From the NCBI RefSeq assembly GCF_021190915.1, contig NZ_JAIOAP010000011.1:62001-126000 (forward strand): a DNA stretch of 64,000 nt, given 5' to 3'. The position numbers were made by a program, and so were the translations under genes. This document shows, in pieces, positions 35,260-44,078 of this stretch. The DNA is from Cohnella silvisoli. Its GTDB lineage: Bacteria; Bacillota; Bacilli; Paenibacillales; Paenibacillaceae. The notes beneath the pieces are model-generated. The model made no database searches, was not told where the DNA came from, and was given only the letters and a program-made list of their open reading frames with translations. Numbering within the stretch: position 1 is the stretch's first letter; the number at the start of each line of letters is the position of its first letter.

Positions 35260-36258
35260 GTGACAATGACACGTCTGCGTTGGGGAATTCTTGGCTGCGC
35301 CGCGATAGCGGATCGGGCAGTCATTCCGGCTATTCATGCGTCGGAAACGGGGGAGCTGCTAGCGATAGCTAGCCGCAGCGAGGACAAAGCCCGCAGCAAG
35401 GCGGAGCAGTTCGGCATTCCTAAGTTTTACGGGAGCTATGAAGCGTTATTGGCGGATCCGGAAATCGATGCAATATATATTCCGTTGCCGAATCACTTGC
35501 ATAAAGAGTGGACGATCGCGGCAGCCCAAGCAGGCAAGCATGTACTATGCGAGAAGCCGCTGGCTATGAATGCTCGGGAAGCGCAAGAGATGGTAGATGG
35601 CTGTAAAGAAGCGGGAGTCCATCTGGCTGAAGCGTTTATGTACAGGCATCATCCTCGCATCGCTAGGGTAAAAGAAATCGTCGCTAGCGGAGAGATCGGG
35701 GAACTGCGCGGCATTCGTGGAGTTTTTACATATAACGGAACCGCAAACAAAGAGGATATTCGGCAGGTAAAAGAATGGGGCGGCGGGGCGCTCTATGATG
35801 TTGGCGTGTATCCGTTAAGCGCAGCTCGGCTAATCATGGGGGTTGAGCCTGAAGCGGTTACCGTTCAAGCTCTTTTCTCTCCCGAACACGACGATGTGGA
35901 CATGATGGCATCCGGGTTGGTAGAATTTCCGGGCAATGTCGCTTTAACTTTCGATTGCGGCATGTGGGCTTCTTTCCGCAACGAGCTTGAGATCGTAGGG
36001 ACGGACGGTACGATCGTGCTGAAGCCTTCATTCGTGCCTTCGAAGGAAACCGACGATATTACCATTCAAGTCGGAGATAAGGTTCGCCGCGAAGGTCCGT
36101 ACGGAGTCGACGCGTACGTAGCCCAATCCGATCAATTCGCTCGTACCGTATGGGGGGAGGAGCCGCCCGCATATTCCCCGCAAGATGCGGTCGATAATAT
36201 GAGGCTGATCGATGCTTGTCTGGCATCTGCGCGTACTCGTCAGCGGATTGTTCTATAA
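35260..36258 (+). CDS. Gfo/Idh/MocA-family NAD(P)-dependent oxidoreductase
   Basis: About 332 aa. Start taken as GTG 35260 behind AGAGGGAGTAGGG; GTG 35254 and ATG 35266 are close alternatives. An N-terminal Rossmann domain (WGILGCAAIADRAVIPAI, then LAIASRSEDKA) is followed by the family's AGKHVLCEKPLAMNAREA motif, whose EKP lysine is catalytic. A C-terminal alpha/beta domain includes GGGALYDVGVYPLSAARLIMG. These enzymes oxidise or reduce sugar-like or cyclic-polyol substrates. The substrate is unknown. It is transcribed alone and ends in a strong terminator. Confidence 0.88.
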   Translation: MTMTRLRWGILGCAAIADRAVIPAIHASETGELLAIASRSEDKARSKAEQFGIPKFYGSYEALLADPEIDAIYIPLPNHLHKEWTIAAAQAGKHVLCEKPLAMNAREAQEMVDGCKEAGVHLAEAFMYRHHPRIARVKEIVASGEIGELRGIRGVFTYNGTANKEDIRQVKEWGGGALYDVGVYPLSAARLIMGVEPEAVTVQALFSPEHDDVDMMASGLVEFPGNVALTFDCGMWASFRNELEIVGTDGTIVLKPSFVPSKETDDITIQVGDKVRREGPYGVDAYVAQSDQFARTVWGEEPPAYSPQDAVDNMRLIDACLASARTRQRIVL

Positions 36259-36274
36259 GTTAATGTCCTGCTAC

Positions 36275-36322
36275 GGAAAGCCCTCTTTTTCTGCCGATTG
36301 CAGACAAGGGAGGGCTTTTTTT
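36275..36322. terminator. GGAAAGCCCTC-type terminator, copy 1
   Basis: GGAAAGCCCTC (36275-36285) pairs with GAGGGCTTTTTTT (36310 on) over a loop containing TTTTTCTGCCGATTGCAGA. A nearly identical element occurs at 46536. Confidence 0.85.
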
Positions 36323-36356
36323 CGCGTTTCTGCTGCAACCGAGCAGTTTGTAGCGT

Positions 36357-37106
36357 TTAAGCTCCATTTTCGATGCGCTTAAGCGCTTCAAGCGCTTTTC
36401 GGCCGATCGAGTCAGCCGTACTCATCACAATCTTCTTGCCTAATTCGGCAGATGCGTATTTAAAAGGATTTTTGCCTCCTATTCCATCTGAGCCCATCAT
36501 ATCGAGGTCATCGCTTTCGAGATCTGCGCTGCCTCTAAGAGCATCTAGATCTACCAGGTCGGGATTCGTATACATCATGCACGACGTTTCCCACGCTCCG
36601 GCATGATCCATCTGAAAAGGGATTTCTGTGCTGGGAGTATGATACGCTCCTTCGAAAATGGCAAAACCGGTGGATGTTTGGCCATCCGTTGCGGATTCGA
36701 TTGCCCTTTGCATAATATCGCGCTGCTGCTCCACATTGTGTCCCGTCACACCCACTATCACTTTCCAACCGCTGTATACGAGAGCTTTTGCGATTCCTGT
36801 CATAGCTGCCTCGAACATTTCCTCTTCGTTAAAACTTAACGTGTAGCCCTCCCAATCTTTCGGTCCCCAATTTACAAATCCGAGCAATCCCTGATAAAAC
36901 GGAGGCAGCACGACACCGCCATGCAGCAGCGCGGCTTCGGTGCAAACGGCATGGGCTTTAAACCCGTCCACGCCAAGAGGATTATGCAAGCCATGCCATT
37001 CCATAGCTCCGGCTGTAATGTAGGCGATCGGACATTGAGCTCGTATTTCTTTGACTTGCTGCGGCCTCAGAAACTCGTAACTGACTTTTTCATAAGACTT
37101 CATCAT
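36357..37106 (-). CDS. Creatininase-family metal-dependent amidohydrolase
   Basis: 249 aa from the ATG at 37106, with AAAGGAG 8 nt upstream on the minus strand. Family metal-ligand motifs are present: GAMEWHGLHNPLGVDGFKA (Glu, His, Asp), VTGHNVEQQ (His) and HAGAWETS (Glu). The length matches creatininase/MftE-like enzymes (~240-260 aa). These hydrolyse cyclic or linear amides with Zn or Mn. Some members act on creatinine, others in cofactor or peptide maturation; no other pathway genes are adjacent. It is divergent from the solute-binding-protein gene and shares an intergenic region carrying a long inverted repeat. Confidence 0.85.
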   Translation of the reverse strand: MMKSYEKVSYEFLRPQQVKEIRAQCPIAYITAGAMEWHGLHNPLGVDGFKAHAVCTEAALLHGGVVLPPFYQGLLGFVNWGPKDWEGYTLSFNEEEMFEAAMTGIAKALVYSGWKVIVGVTGHNVEQQRDIMQRAIESATDGQTSTGFAIFEGAYHTPSTEIPFQMDHAGAWETSCMMYTNPDLVDLDALRGSADLESDDLDMMGSDGIGGKNPFKYASAELGKKIVMSTADSIGRKALEALKRIENGA

Positions 37107-37304
37107 GATGGCGTCTCCTTTTCGGTTTTTGTGCATTGCCCGAGATCGATGTACGCGTAGAGCGGATAACCACTCATCCAAACCTTCTGCCTTTTCATTA
37201 TCCGATTCTTCATTTTCCTCCTCCTTACCTCATTAGAAATGGTCTTACAATATCATTGTGAGAGACTGCCCAATTCGGCGTAAATATCGATTTCTCTGTT
37301 TTGG

Positions 37305-37360
37305 TTACGTTTTCATATCTTCTTGAACTGGAGTATGATTGACAAGATATGAGAACGTAA
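37305..37360. promoter_or_regulatory. 17-bp-arm inverted repeat between divergent genes
   Basis: TTACGTTTTCATATCTT (37305-37321) and AAGATATGAGAACGTAA (37344-37360) are complementary at 16 of 17 positions, separated by 22 nt. The dyad is centred between the creatininase start (37106) and the binding-protein start (37456). It could be a two-site operator with half-sites ~39 bp apart. No T run follows, so a terminator is unlikely. TTGAAC and TTGACA inside it could be -35 elements. Confidence 0.6.
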
Positions 37361-37455
37361 TGGACGACAACAGTTCGATATTTACGCGGCTTACAGCCGA
37401 CTCCCATAATAAAATTGTTCGAACATATAAATGGTCCATCCAGGGAGGTTAACGC

Positions 37456-39210
37456 ATGAATCGCAAGAGAATGGCAAGCTGGGCGTTGGTCGGGACATTG
37501 GTTTTATCCGCTGTCCTGTCCGCCTGCACGGACAACAAAAACTCGAGCAATACGTCATCGCCGTCACCATCGTCATCATCGACTTCCAGCCCCGCACCGT
37601 CTTCGTCGGCTTCGGCCCCCGCTATGGCGGATGGTCCTCTTGGCAAATACGATCCACCCATCACGGTAACGACGGTACGCATGTTCAACAGCGGGCTGGA
37701 ATTCGTGAAAGGCCAGGATTGGGACAACAACGTGTATACGAATGGACTGAAGGACGAACTTGGCATCATCGTGAAAAACCAGTGGATCGTCGATGACCAG
37801 CAATATACGAATAAGTTAAACGTATCGATGGTTTCCGGCGACCTGCCGGACGTCTTCGAAGTTACGCTGCAGCAGCTTCAATTGCTGGTGGAAGCCGGCG
37901 CGCTAGCGGACCTGACCGATGCCTACAACAAATACTCGTCCGATTTGACGAAAAAAAGCTTCGGCGAGGGCGACGGCATTGCGCTGAAAGCCGTTACGTT
38001 TAACGGCAAGCTGATGGCGATACCGAACGGCGGAACTACCGGACGGGAAGACTCGCAATTCATCTGGATTCGCAAAGATTGGCTCAAGAAGCTGAACCTG
38101 CAGCCGCCGGCAACGATGGACGACGTCGTCAATATCGCCAAAGCGTTCGCGACGGGCGATCCGGACGGCAACAACAAGAAAGACACTTTCGGACTGAACC
38201 TCGATTACAACCTTTTCAACGGTTGGGCGGGGCTCGATGGCTTCTTCAACGGTTATCACGCTTATCCGTACAACCCGGGAGGACCTACGGCGACCGGCTT
38301 GAACCTGATGTTCCTGAACAAAGGCGGTCAGTTGGACTACGCCGACATTCAACCGGAAGTGAAGACGGCTCTTGGCAAGCTGCAGGAGTTGTACAAAGCC
38401 GGAGCGATCAATCCGGAGTTCAGCGTCATGAGCGGGGAGAAATCGGCTGAACTCGCGACGGCCGGCAAAGTGGGCATGACGTTCGGCCAGTTCTGGAATG
38501 CGGGATGGCCGCTGAACGAAATGAAATCGAAGGATCCGAAGGTCGATTGGGGCGTGTTCCCGCTCGTCTCCGCAGATGATCAACCGGTGCTCAAGACAAG
38601 CAACTCGATTACGCCGACCCGCTTCTGGGTCGTGAGCAAAAACGCCAAAAACCCCGAAGCCGCCATCAAATTCCTGAATTTCTATTTGGAGAAAAACTAC
38701 GGCGAAACCCGGGACGAAAACTACCATTCGGTTAAGCAGGACGGTAAAGACATTGCCACCTTCGGCCTGTCCCCAGTACTCGGAGGGTTTTCGGAAACGA
38801 ACCAGAACGATTTCTACGCGGTGCAGGATGCATTCAAATCGAACGATCCGTCCAAGTTGAATCCGACGGCCAAAGGCTATTACGACGGAATCGTCAACTA
38901 TCGCAAGGGCGACCTGAAAGCCTGGCCGAACGAGTTGATGTTCGGCACCGAAGACGGAAGCGCCTACGGCATTCTCGGAACTTATAAGAAGAACAACGAG
39001 TTCATGACCAACGCGTATCTAGGCGCTCCGACCGCGACGATGGCGAAGAACGGCCCGGCGCTCAAGGATCTTGAGGTCAAGGAATTCACGAAGATCATTA
39101 TGGGCGAACAGCCGCTGGACACGTTCGACACGTTCGTGGACAACTGGAAGAAGCAGGGCGGACAGCAAATACTCAATGAAGTGAACGAATGGTTGAAGCA
39201 GCATCAATAA
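37456..39210 (+). CDS. Extracellular solute-binding lipoprotein (sugar ABC importer, LplA-type)
   Basis: 584 aa, GGGAGG before the ATG. Signal peptide with lipobox LSAC, so Cys23-24 is probably lipidated. A Ser/Pro/Ala linker follows, then a large type-1 extracellular binding fold (ITVTTVRMFNSGLEF..., MVSGDLPDVFEV, IPNGGTTGREDSQFIWIRKDWL). The ~550-residue length is typical of LplA-like proteins that feed LplB/LplC-type permeases for complex or plant-derived oligosaccharides. The ATPase subunit is not encoded here and is presumably a shared MsmX-type protein elsewhere. First gene of the uptake locus. Confidence 0.92.
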   Translation: MNRKRMASWALVGTLVLSAVLSACTDNKNSSNTSSPSPSSSSTSSPAPSSSASAPAMADGPLGKYDPPITVTTVRMFNSGLEFVKGQDWDNNVYTNGLKDELGIIVKNQWIVDDQQYTNKLNVSMVSGDLPDVFEVTLQQLQLLVEAGALADLTDAYNKYSSDLTKKSFGEGDGIALKAVTFNGKLMAIPNGGTTGREDSQFIWIRKDWLKKLNLQPPATMDDVVNIAKAFATGDPDGNNKKDTFGLNLDYNLFNGWAGLDGFFNGYHAYPYNPGGPTATGLNLMFLNKGGQLDYADIQPEVKTALGKLQELYKAGAINPEFSVMSGEKSAELATAGKVGMTFGQFWNAGWPLNEMKSKDPKVDWGVFPLVSADDQPVLKTSNSITPTRFWVVSKNAKNPEAAIKFLNFYLEKNYGETRDENYHSVKQDGKDIATFGLSPVLGGFSETNQNDFYAVQDAFKSNDPSKLNPTAKGYYDGIVNYRKGDLKAWPNELMFGTEDGSAYGILGTYKKNNEFMTNAYLGAPTATMAKNGPALKDLEVKEFTKIIMGEQPLDTFDTFVDNWKKQGGQQILNEVNEWLKQHQ

Positions 39211-39213
39211 AGA

Positions 39214-39250
39214 ACGGAGGGGTGGAGAAATCCTTCACCCCTTTCCTCAT
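39214..39250 (+). terminator. Hairpin between binding protein and permeases
   Basis: AGGGGTG pairs with CACCCCT across about 11 nt, with only a weak T run. Such intra-operon hairpins commonly stabilise the upstream mRNA or attenuate transcription, giving more binding protein than permease. Confidence 0.5.
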
Positions 39251-39267
39251 GGAAAGGAGGGGCGGAC

Positions 39268-40167
39268 ATGGCGCACAAACGATGGGCTCGGGAGATGCCG
39301 CTGCACCTGCTGGTTTGGACCGGCCTCGCGTTCGTACTGGTGTTCTGTTACGGACCGATGGTCGGAATCGTTATCGCTTTTCAAAGATTTTTGCCTACGA
39401 ACGGTCTGTTCAATTCGAGATGGATCGGCTTCGATAATTTCCGGCAAATCGCGGAAATGCCGGACACGACCCGCGTCATTTTCAACACGGTATACATCGC
39501 AGTCATGAAAATGGTCGCCGGCTTGATCGCGCCGATCACGATGGCGCTTTTGCTGAACGAAATCGCCCAAAAGGCGTTTAAACGCACCGTGCAAACGATT
39601 ATTTATTTGCCGCATTTTCTGTCCTGGGTCATCCTGTCCGGCGTTCTCATCGACATCCTGTCGCCCAACTTTGGAATCGTCAACGATTTGCTTGGCTCCC
39701 TGGGTATGCCGCATGTTTACTTTCTTGGCGATGAGAAGTGGTTTCCATTCGTATTGGTCGGAACCGATGTTTGGAAGGAATTCGGCTTCAGCACGATCGT
39801 CTTTTTGGCCGCGCTGACGGGCATTAACCCTGCGTTGTATGAAGCGGCGGTCATTGACGGGGCTTCGCGCTGGAAGCAAACGCTTTATATTACGCTGCCC
39901 GGCATTGTGCCGATCATGGTGCTGATGGCGACGCTCAGTCTCGGCAACGTGCTGAACGCGGGTTTCGATCAGGTGTTTAACCTGTACAACCCTTCCGTAT
40001 ACTCCACCGGGGATATCCTCGACACGTACGTCTACCGTATGGGACTGCAAAACTTCCAATTCGGCGTAGCGACGGCGGTCGGACTGTTTAAATCGGCGGT
40101 ATCGTTCGTGCTTATTTCCGTCTCGTACGTGCTTGCATACCGATTCGCCAACTATCGCATTTTCTGA
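39268..40167 (+). CDS. Sugar ABC transporter permease (LplB-like)
   Basis: 299 aa with GGAAAGGAGG upstream. Six hydrophobic segments. The MetI-type EAA loop is present as YEAAVIDGASRWKQTLYITLPGIVPIM (about residues 191-217), which contacts the ATPase. The N-terminal FCYGPMVGIVIAFQRF is typical of LplB proteins. With the next gene it forms the heterodimeric inner channel. It lacks any fused domain. Confidence 0.92.
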   Translation: MAHKRWAREMPLHLLVWTGLAFVLVFCYGPMVGIVIAFQRFLPTNGLFNSRWIGFDNFRQIAEMPDTTRVIFNTVYIAVMKMVAGLIAPITMALLLNEIAQKAFKRTVQTIIYLPHFLSWVILSGVLIDILSPNFGIVNDLLGSLGMPHVYFLGDEKWFPFVLVGTDVWKEFGFSTIVFLAALTGINPALYEAAVIDGASRWKQTLYITLPGIVPIMVLMATLSLGNVLNAGFDQVFNLYNPSVYSTGDILDTYVYRMGLQNFQFGVATAVGLFKSAVSFVLISVSYVLAYRFANYRIF

Positions 40168-40179
40168 GGAGTGACGGGT

Positions 40180-41067
40180 ATGGTCCAACATAGAACGATC
40201 GGCCGGCTGTTGTTCGTCTCGGCCAATTACTTGGTGCTCACCGTGCTCGCGCTGCTTTGCATTTTGCCGGTCGTCAACGTGCTGGCCGTTTCGCTGAGCG
40301 AAGGATATTACGTCGGGGCGGGTTTGGTGAAGCTGTGGCCGGTCGGATTTACGCTTAAATCGTACGCATTCGTTGCCGAGACTCCCGAATTCATCCGATC
40401 GGTGTGGATATCGGTGGAGCGGGTTGCGCTGGGCGGAGCTCTTAATATGCTGCTGACGGTGATCGTCGCTTACCCGCTGTCCAAAGAAGCGGGGCAACTG
40501 CGCCTGAGAACGCTGTATGTATGGCTGTTCGTGTTCACGATGCTGTTCTCCGGCGGATTGATACCCACCTACGTAGTTATCCGGGAGCTTCATCTGCTAG
40601 ATACGATGTGGGCGCTTGTCCTGCCGGGCGCCGTGCCGATTTTCAACGTCATTTTGCTGCTCAATTTCTTCCGTTCGCTGCCTAAGGAACTGGAGGAAGC
40701 AGCGCACATCGACGGTGCCACCTACATGCAAACTTTGTGGCGGATCATCGTTCCGCTCTCCAAACCCGCTCTGGCGACCATTACGCTGTTCACGATCGTG
40801 GCGCACTGGAACGAGTGGTTTAATGGGCTTATTTACATGAACATGCCCGAGAAATACCCGCTGGCCAGCTATTTGCAGACGGTCATCGTGCAGCGCGACA
40901 TCAGTCTGACGACCGATCCGATGATGATGGAACGGCTCGCCGATTTGAATAACCGGTCCGTTAAAGCGGCGCAAATTTTCCTCGGAGCGCTGCCGGTCTT
41001 TTGCGTATATCCGTTTCTGCAGCGTTTTTTTATGTCCGGTATCGTGATGGGAAGCATGAAGGAGTGA
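40180..41067 (+). CDS. Sugar ABC transporter permease (LplC/YtcP-like)
   Basis: 295 aa from ATG 40180; GAGGAG lies 8 nt upstream and the in-frame GTG at 40171 sits inside that RBS. Six membrane segments and the EAA loop EEAAHIDGATYMQTLWRIIVPLSKPAL. The ending MSGIVMGSMKE is characteristic of this permease class. The spacing from the previous gene is only 12 nt, so it is co-transcribed. Confidence 0.92.
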   Translation: MVQHRTIGRLLFVSANYLVLTVLALLCILPVVNVLAVSLSEGYYVGAGLVKLWPVGFTLKSYAFVAETPEFIRSVWISVERVALGGALNMLLTVIVAYPLSKEAGQLRLRTLYVWLFVFTMLFSGGLIPTYVVIRELHLLDTMWALVLPGAVPIFNVILLLNFFRSLPKELEEAAHIDGATYMQTLWRIIVPLSKPALATITLFTIVAHWNEWFNGLIYMNMPEKYPLASYLQTVIVQRDISLTTDPMMMERLADLNNRSVKAAQIFLGALPVFCVYPFLQRFFMSGIVMGSMKE

Positions 41068-41071
41068 GCTT

Positions 41072-42196
41072 ATGAGCGAAAAATTCGAAATCGCGGTTTA
41101 TTATTTTCCGCAATATCACCCTGATCCGAGGAATGACGAATGGCATGGCAAAGGTTGGACGGAATGGGAGATGCTCCGCCGGGCGACGCCGCGGTTTCCC
41201 GGCCATGCGCAGCCGAAGGTCAGCGTCTTGGGCGAATACGACGAGTCGCTGCCGGAGACGGCGGAGAAGCAGATCGCGCTTGCCGCGGATCACGGGGTCG
41301 ATACGTTCATCTACGATTGGTATTGGTACGACGGCAAGCCGTTTCTGAACGGAGCGCTCGACCGGGCTTACCTACGCGCGCGCAACAATGATCGTTTGAA
41401 GTTCGCGCTCATGTGGGCCAATCATGATTGGTGGGATCTGTACCCGGCGCCGGGCGGTTCGTTCGGGAACTTAACGTCAGGCCGAACTTCGCGGGAATCG
41501 TTCGAAGCGGCGACCGACTATATCATAACGAATTATTTAGCCCATCCCTCTTATTGGAAAGTCGAGGGGAAGCTGTATTTTTCTATTTTCGATTTCTACG
41601 GGCTGGTCGAAGGGCTCGGCGGTATCGAACAAACGAAGGCGGCGCTGCAATCTTTCCGCGACAAAACGTTGAAAGCCGGCCTTCCGGGCCTGCATCTGAA
41701 CGCGATTCACGGCAGCGTGATGATCTTTTGCCGGTACAAGGACATCCCGGATGCCGACGTTCTGCTTCACGCTCTCGGATTCGACAGCGTGACGTCCTAT
41801 AACTGGCATCAGGATACGCCGATGCCGAATTTCCCCGCTACCGATTATGCAGACTACGCCGAAGTCGCGATGCGTGATTGGGAGAAAATCAGGAAGCAAT
41901 GGACGCTCCCCTATTATCCGTCCGTTTCCATGGGATGGGATCCAACTCCGCGGACGGATCAGTCGTTGAACTATGAACCGCTCGGTTATCCGTATACGGC
42001 CGTGCTGGTGGACAATACGCCGGAGCAATTCGAGAAGGTGCTGCGGCGCACGAAAGACGATTTGCGCGAGAAGGGTCAATCGATATTCATGATCAACGCC
42101 TGGAACGAGTGGACGGAAGGCAGTTATCTCGAACCGGATACCGTTCATGGAATGGGTTATCTGGAAGCGGTCAGGCGGGTGTTCGGCAGCTCCTGA
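41072..42196 (+). CDS. GH99-like / WbsX-type glycan-active protein
   Basis: 374 aa, beginning 4 nt after the permease stop. The N-terminal EIAVYYFPQYHPDPRND and WTEWEMLRRATPRFPGH, the central DTFIYDWYWYDGKPFLN, and the C-terminal INAWNEWTEGSYLEPD are the conserved blocks of the WbsX/GH99-like family (TIM-barrel relatives of endo-mannanases). There is no signal peptide, so it acts in the cytoplasm, probably on the imported oligosaccharide. Whether it is a hydrolase or transferase is not fixed by sequence. Its place inside the uptake operon favours a glycosidase. Confidence 0.85.
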   Translation: MSEKFEIAVYYFPQYHPDPRNDEWHGKGWTEWEMLRRATPRFPGHAQPKVSVLGEYDESLPETAEKQIALAADHGVDTFIYDWYWYDGKPFLNGALDRAYLRARNNDRLKFALMWANHDWWDLYPAPGGSFGNLTSGRTSRESFEAATDYIITNYLAHPSYWKVEGKLYFSIFDFYGLVEGLGGIEQTKAALQSFRDKTLKAGLPGLHLNAIHGSVMIFCRYKDIPDADVLLHALGFDSVTSYNWHQDTPMPNFPATDYADYAEVAMRDWEKIRKQWTLPYYPSVSMGWDPTPRTDQSLNYEPLGYPYTAVLVDNTPEQFEKVLRRTKDDLREKGQSIFMINAWNEWTEGSYLEPDTVHGMGYLEAVRRVFGSS

Positions 42197-42266
42197 TTAG
42201 GTTGGACGAGGAAGGAAGGGATGGACGACCGGGCAGCGAACTTACAAGGAGATACTCCTAATCTGG

Positions 42267-44057
42267 ATGAGAACTGGGTGCCTGAATATGTACAAACGCA
42301 TCGGCGGTATTTTTCCGAAATTGGTCGTTGCTTTCCTGGCGGTCATCATCCCGTTGTGCGCGCTGGGGATCATGATGAACCGCATGGGTGAGGAGAGCGT
42401 ACGAAGCGAGTGGGTGAGTTCGATGAGCTCGAGGACAATGTTCTATTTGAACACGCTCGAATTGGAAAACCGCCACATTCTGGACTTGCTTTCGGAAAAC
42501 GTTTACGACTCGGATTTGTCCCATCTCAGCGTGTTGTCCGATATCATGTCCGAATTCGAATGGGCGGAAGCGGTCAAGCGGGTGCAGGCTAAGTTGCGAA
42601 CCATTCGGCACTCCAGCATCTACGTGAAAAGCGCAAGCGCCCATATTCTAACGCTCGGCCGGACGATCAACGATACGAAGGGAATTCTCGGCGCCATCGA
42701 CGAGGATTATGAAGCCGTCAAGCCGAAAGGACAATTCGACGATTCGGCCGTGCTGTCATGGCACGACCGGTTGTTCATCCGCCAAGCGTTCCCGAACGGG
42801 TCTCCCGACCCGTCTTTCGTGCTTTCCGTGGAGATCAACCGCAGCGAACTGCAGGGGACGCTGCGGAACATGGCGAATTACGGTCAGGCGGGTGCGGCTT
42901 TGATCAGCCTCTCCGGCGATTGGGACGTTGCGTTTGAGGAGTCGGCCGAATTCGCGTCTACATCCGCTTCAGAAGAGGGTGCCGATGCCGACGCCGTCGG
43001 AGGATTAAGGGAGTTCCTGCGTAAAGAAAACCCCGGCGAGCCTTCGGACAGCAGCGGGTCAATGGAGCTGAACGGGACTGCCATGCAAACGTCGTGCCGC
43101 TATTCGGGTTCACTTGGCGCTTATTTATGCCTCTATGTTCCGCAAAAGCAAATGTTCGGCCAGATCGCCGCTTACCGAAGCTGGTTCTGGGTACTGTCCG
43201 GAGCTTCCATTTTGATTATCCTGCTGTATTCCTACGGAATTTACCGGATGATCCACCGGCCGTTGCGGAAAATGATCCACTCGTTCCGAAGGGTTGAAGA
43301 CGGAAGGCTTGAGCCGGTCGTGCCGCCGAAAGGAAAGGATGAGTTCCGGTATTTGTACCTCCATTTCAACCGGATGGTGGACTATTTGAAGACGCTCATT
43401 CACGACAATTACGAGCAGAAGCTCCGCGCGAAGCAGGCGCAGATCAAGCAGCTGCAGTCGCAGATCAACCCGCACTTTTTGTACAACACGTACTTCATTC
43501 TTTACCGGCTGTCCGAGTTCGGAGATTTGGAAAGCATCGGACGGTTCAGCCGTTATCTTGGCGAGTATTTCGAATTCATTACGCGCCACAAGGAAGACAC
43601 GATTCCGATGGAACTGGAAGTACGCCATACGATGACTTATCTCGAAATCCAGAATATGAGGTTTTTTAATCGATTCGCCATCGAGGTCGCCGAGCTGCAT
43701 GAAGATTGCCGATCCGTGTACGTGCCAAAGCTCGTCCTGCAGCCGATCGTCGAGAACGCCTTCAAATACGCGCTTGAACCGCGTATGGCGGGCGGACGGC
43801 TCCGGGTCTCATTCGAAAGAACCGACGACCGAATCCTCATCGAAGTGGAAGACAACGGGGAGCGGTTGACCGACGAGGAGCTCGAGTCGCTCGACCGCAA
43901 ACTCAAGCAGTCGTGGGAAGAGGAAGAGAGCACCGGAATGATCAACGTGCACCGCCGCCTCCGGCTTCTGTGCGGGGAGGACAGCGGCGTTTCCGTCAGC
44001 CGGGGAAAATGGGGCGGCCTGAAGGTTACGCTAAGCATCCGCGTGGAGGACAAATAG
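42267..44057 (+). CDS. YesM-type sensor histidine kinase
   Basis: 596 aa. Transmembrane segment at ~18-38 (FPKLVVAFLAVIIPLCALGIM), a ~260-residue extracellular sensor region, a second span near 305-325 (FWVLSGASILIILLYSYGI), a HAMP linker, then the His_kinase motif QSQINPHFLYNTYF with the phospho-acceptor H403, and an HATPase_c domain (IVENAFKYAL, DNGERLTDEE). ATG 42267 lies 15 nt after AAGGAG, so ATG 42288 may be the real start. It probably senses the oligosaccharide, directly or through the binding protein, and signals to the adjacent AraC-type regulator. Confidence 0.92.
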   Translation: MRTGCLNMYKRIGGIFPKLVVAFLAVIIPLCALGIMMNRMGEESVRSEWVSSMSSRTMFYLNTLELENRHILDLLSENVYDSDLSHLSVLSDIMSEFEWAEAVKRVQAKLRTIRHSSIYVKSASAHILTLGRTINDTKGILGAIDEDYEAVKPKGQFDDSAVLSWHDRLFIRQAFPNGSPDPSFVLSVEINRSELQGTLRNMANYGQAGAALISLSGDWDVAFEESAEFASTSASEEGADADAVGGLREFLRKENPGEPSDSSGSMELNGTAMQTSCRYSGSLGAYLCLYVPQKQMFGQIAAYRSWFWVLSGASILIILLYSYGIYRMIHRPLRKMIHSFRRVEDGRLEPVVPPKGKDEFRYLYLHFNRMVDYLKTLIHDNYEQKLRAKQAQIKQLQSQINPHFLYNTYFILYRLSEFGDLESIGRFSRYLGEYFEFITRHKEDTIPMELEVRHTMTYLEIQNMRFFNRFAIEVAELHEDCRSVYVPKLVLQPIVENAFKYALEPRMAGGRLRVSFERTDDRILIEVEDNGERLTDEELESLDRKLKQSWEEEESTGMINVHRRLRLLCGEDSGVSVSRGKWGGLKVTLSIRVEDK

Positions 44058-44078
44058 GCTTAGAGGGAGGCGCGGGAC

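Noticed and set aside
37903..38727. 274-codon minus-strand ORF
   Set aside because: Antisense to the solute-binding protein, with no RBS and no recognisable domain.
39247..40593. 448-codon minus-strand ORF
   Set aside because: It lies antisense to the two permease genes in high-GC codon-biased DNA. Its translation is Arg/His/Gln-rich low-complexity sequence with no domain, a usual shadow.
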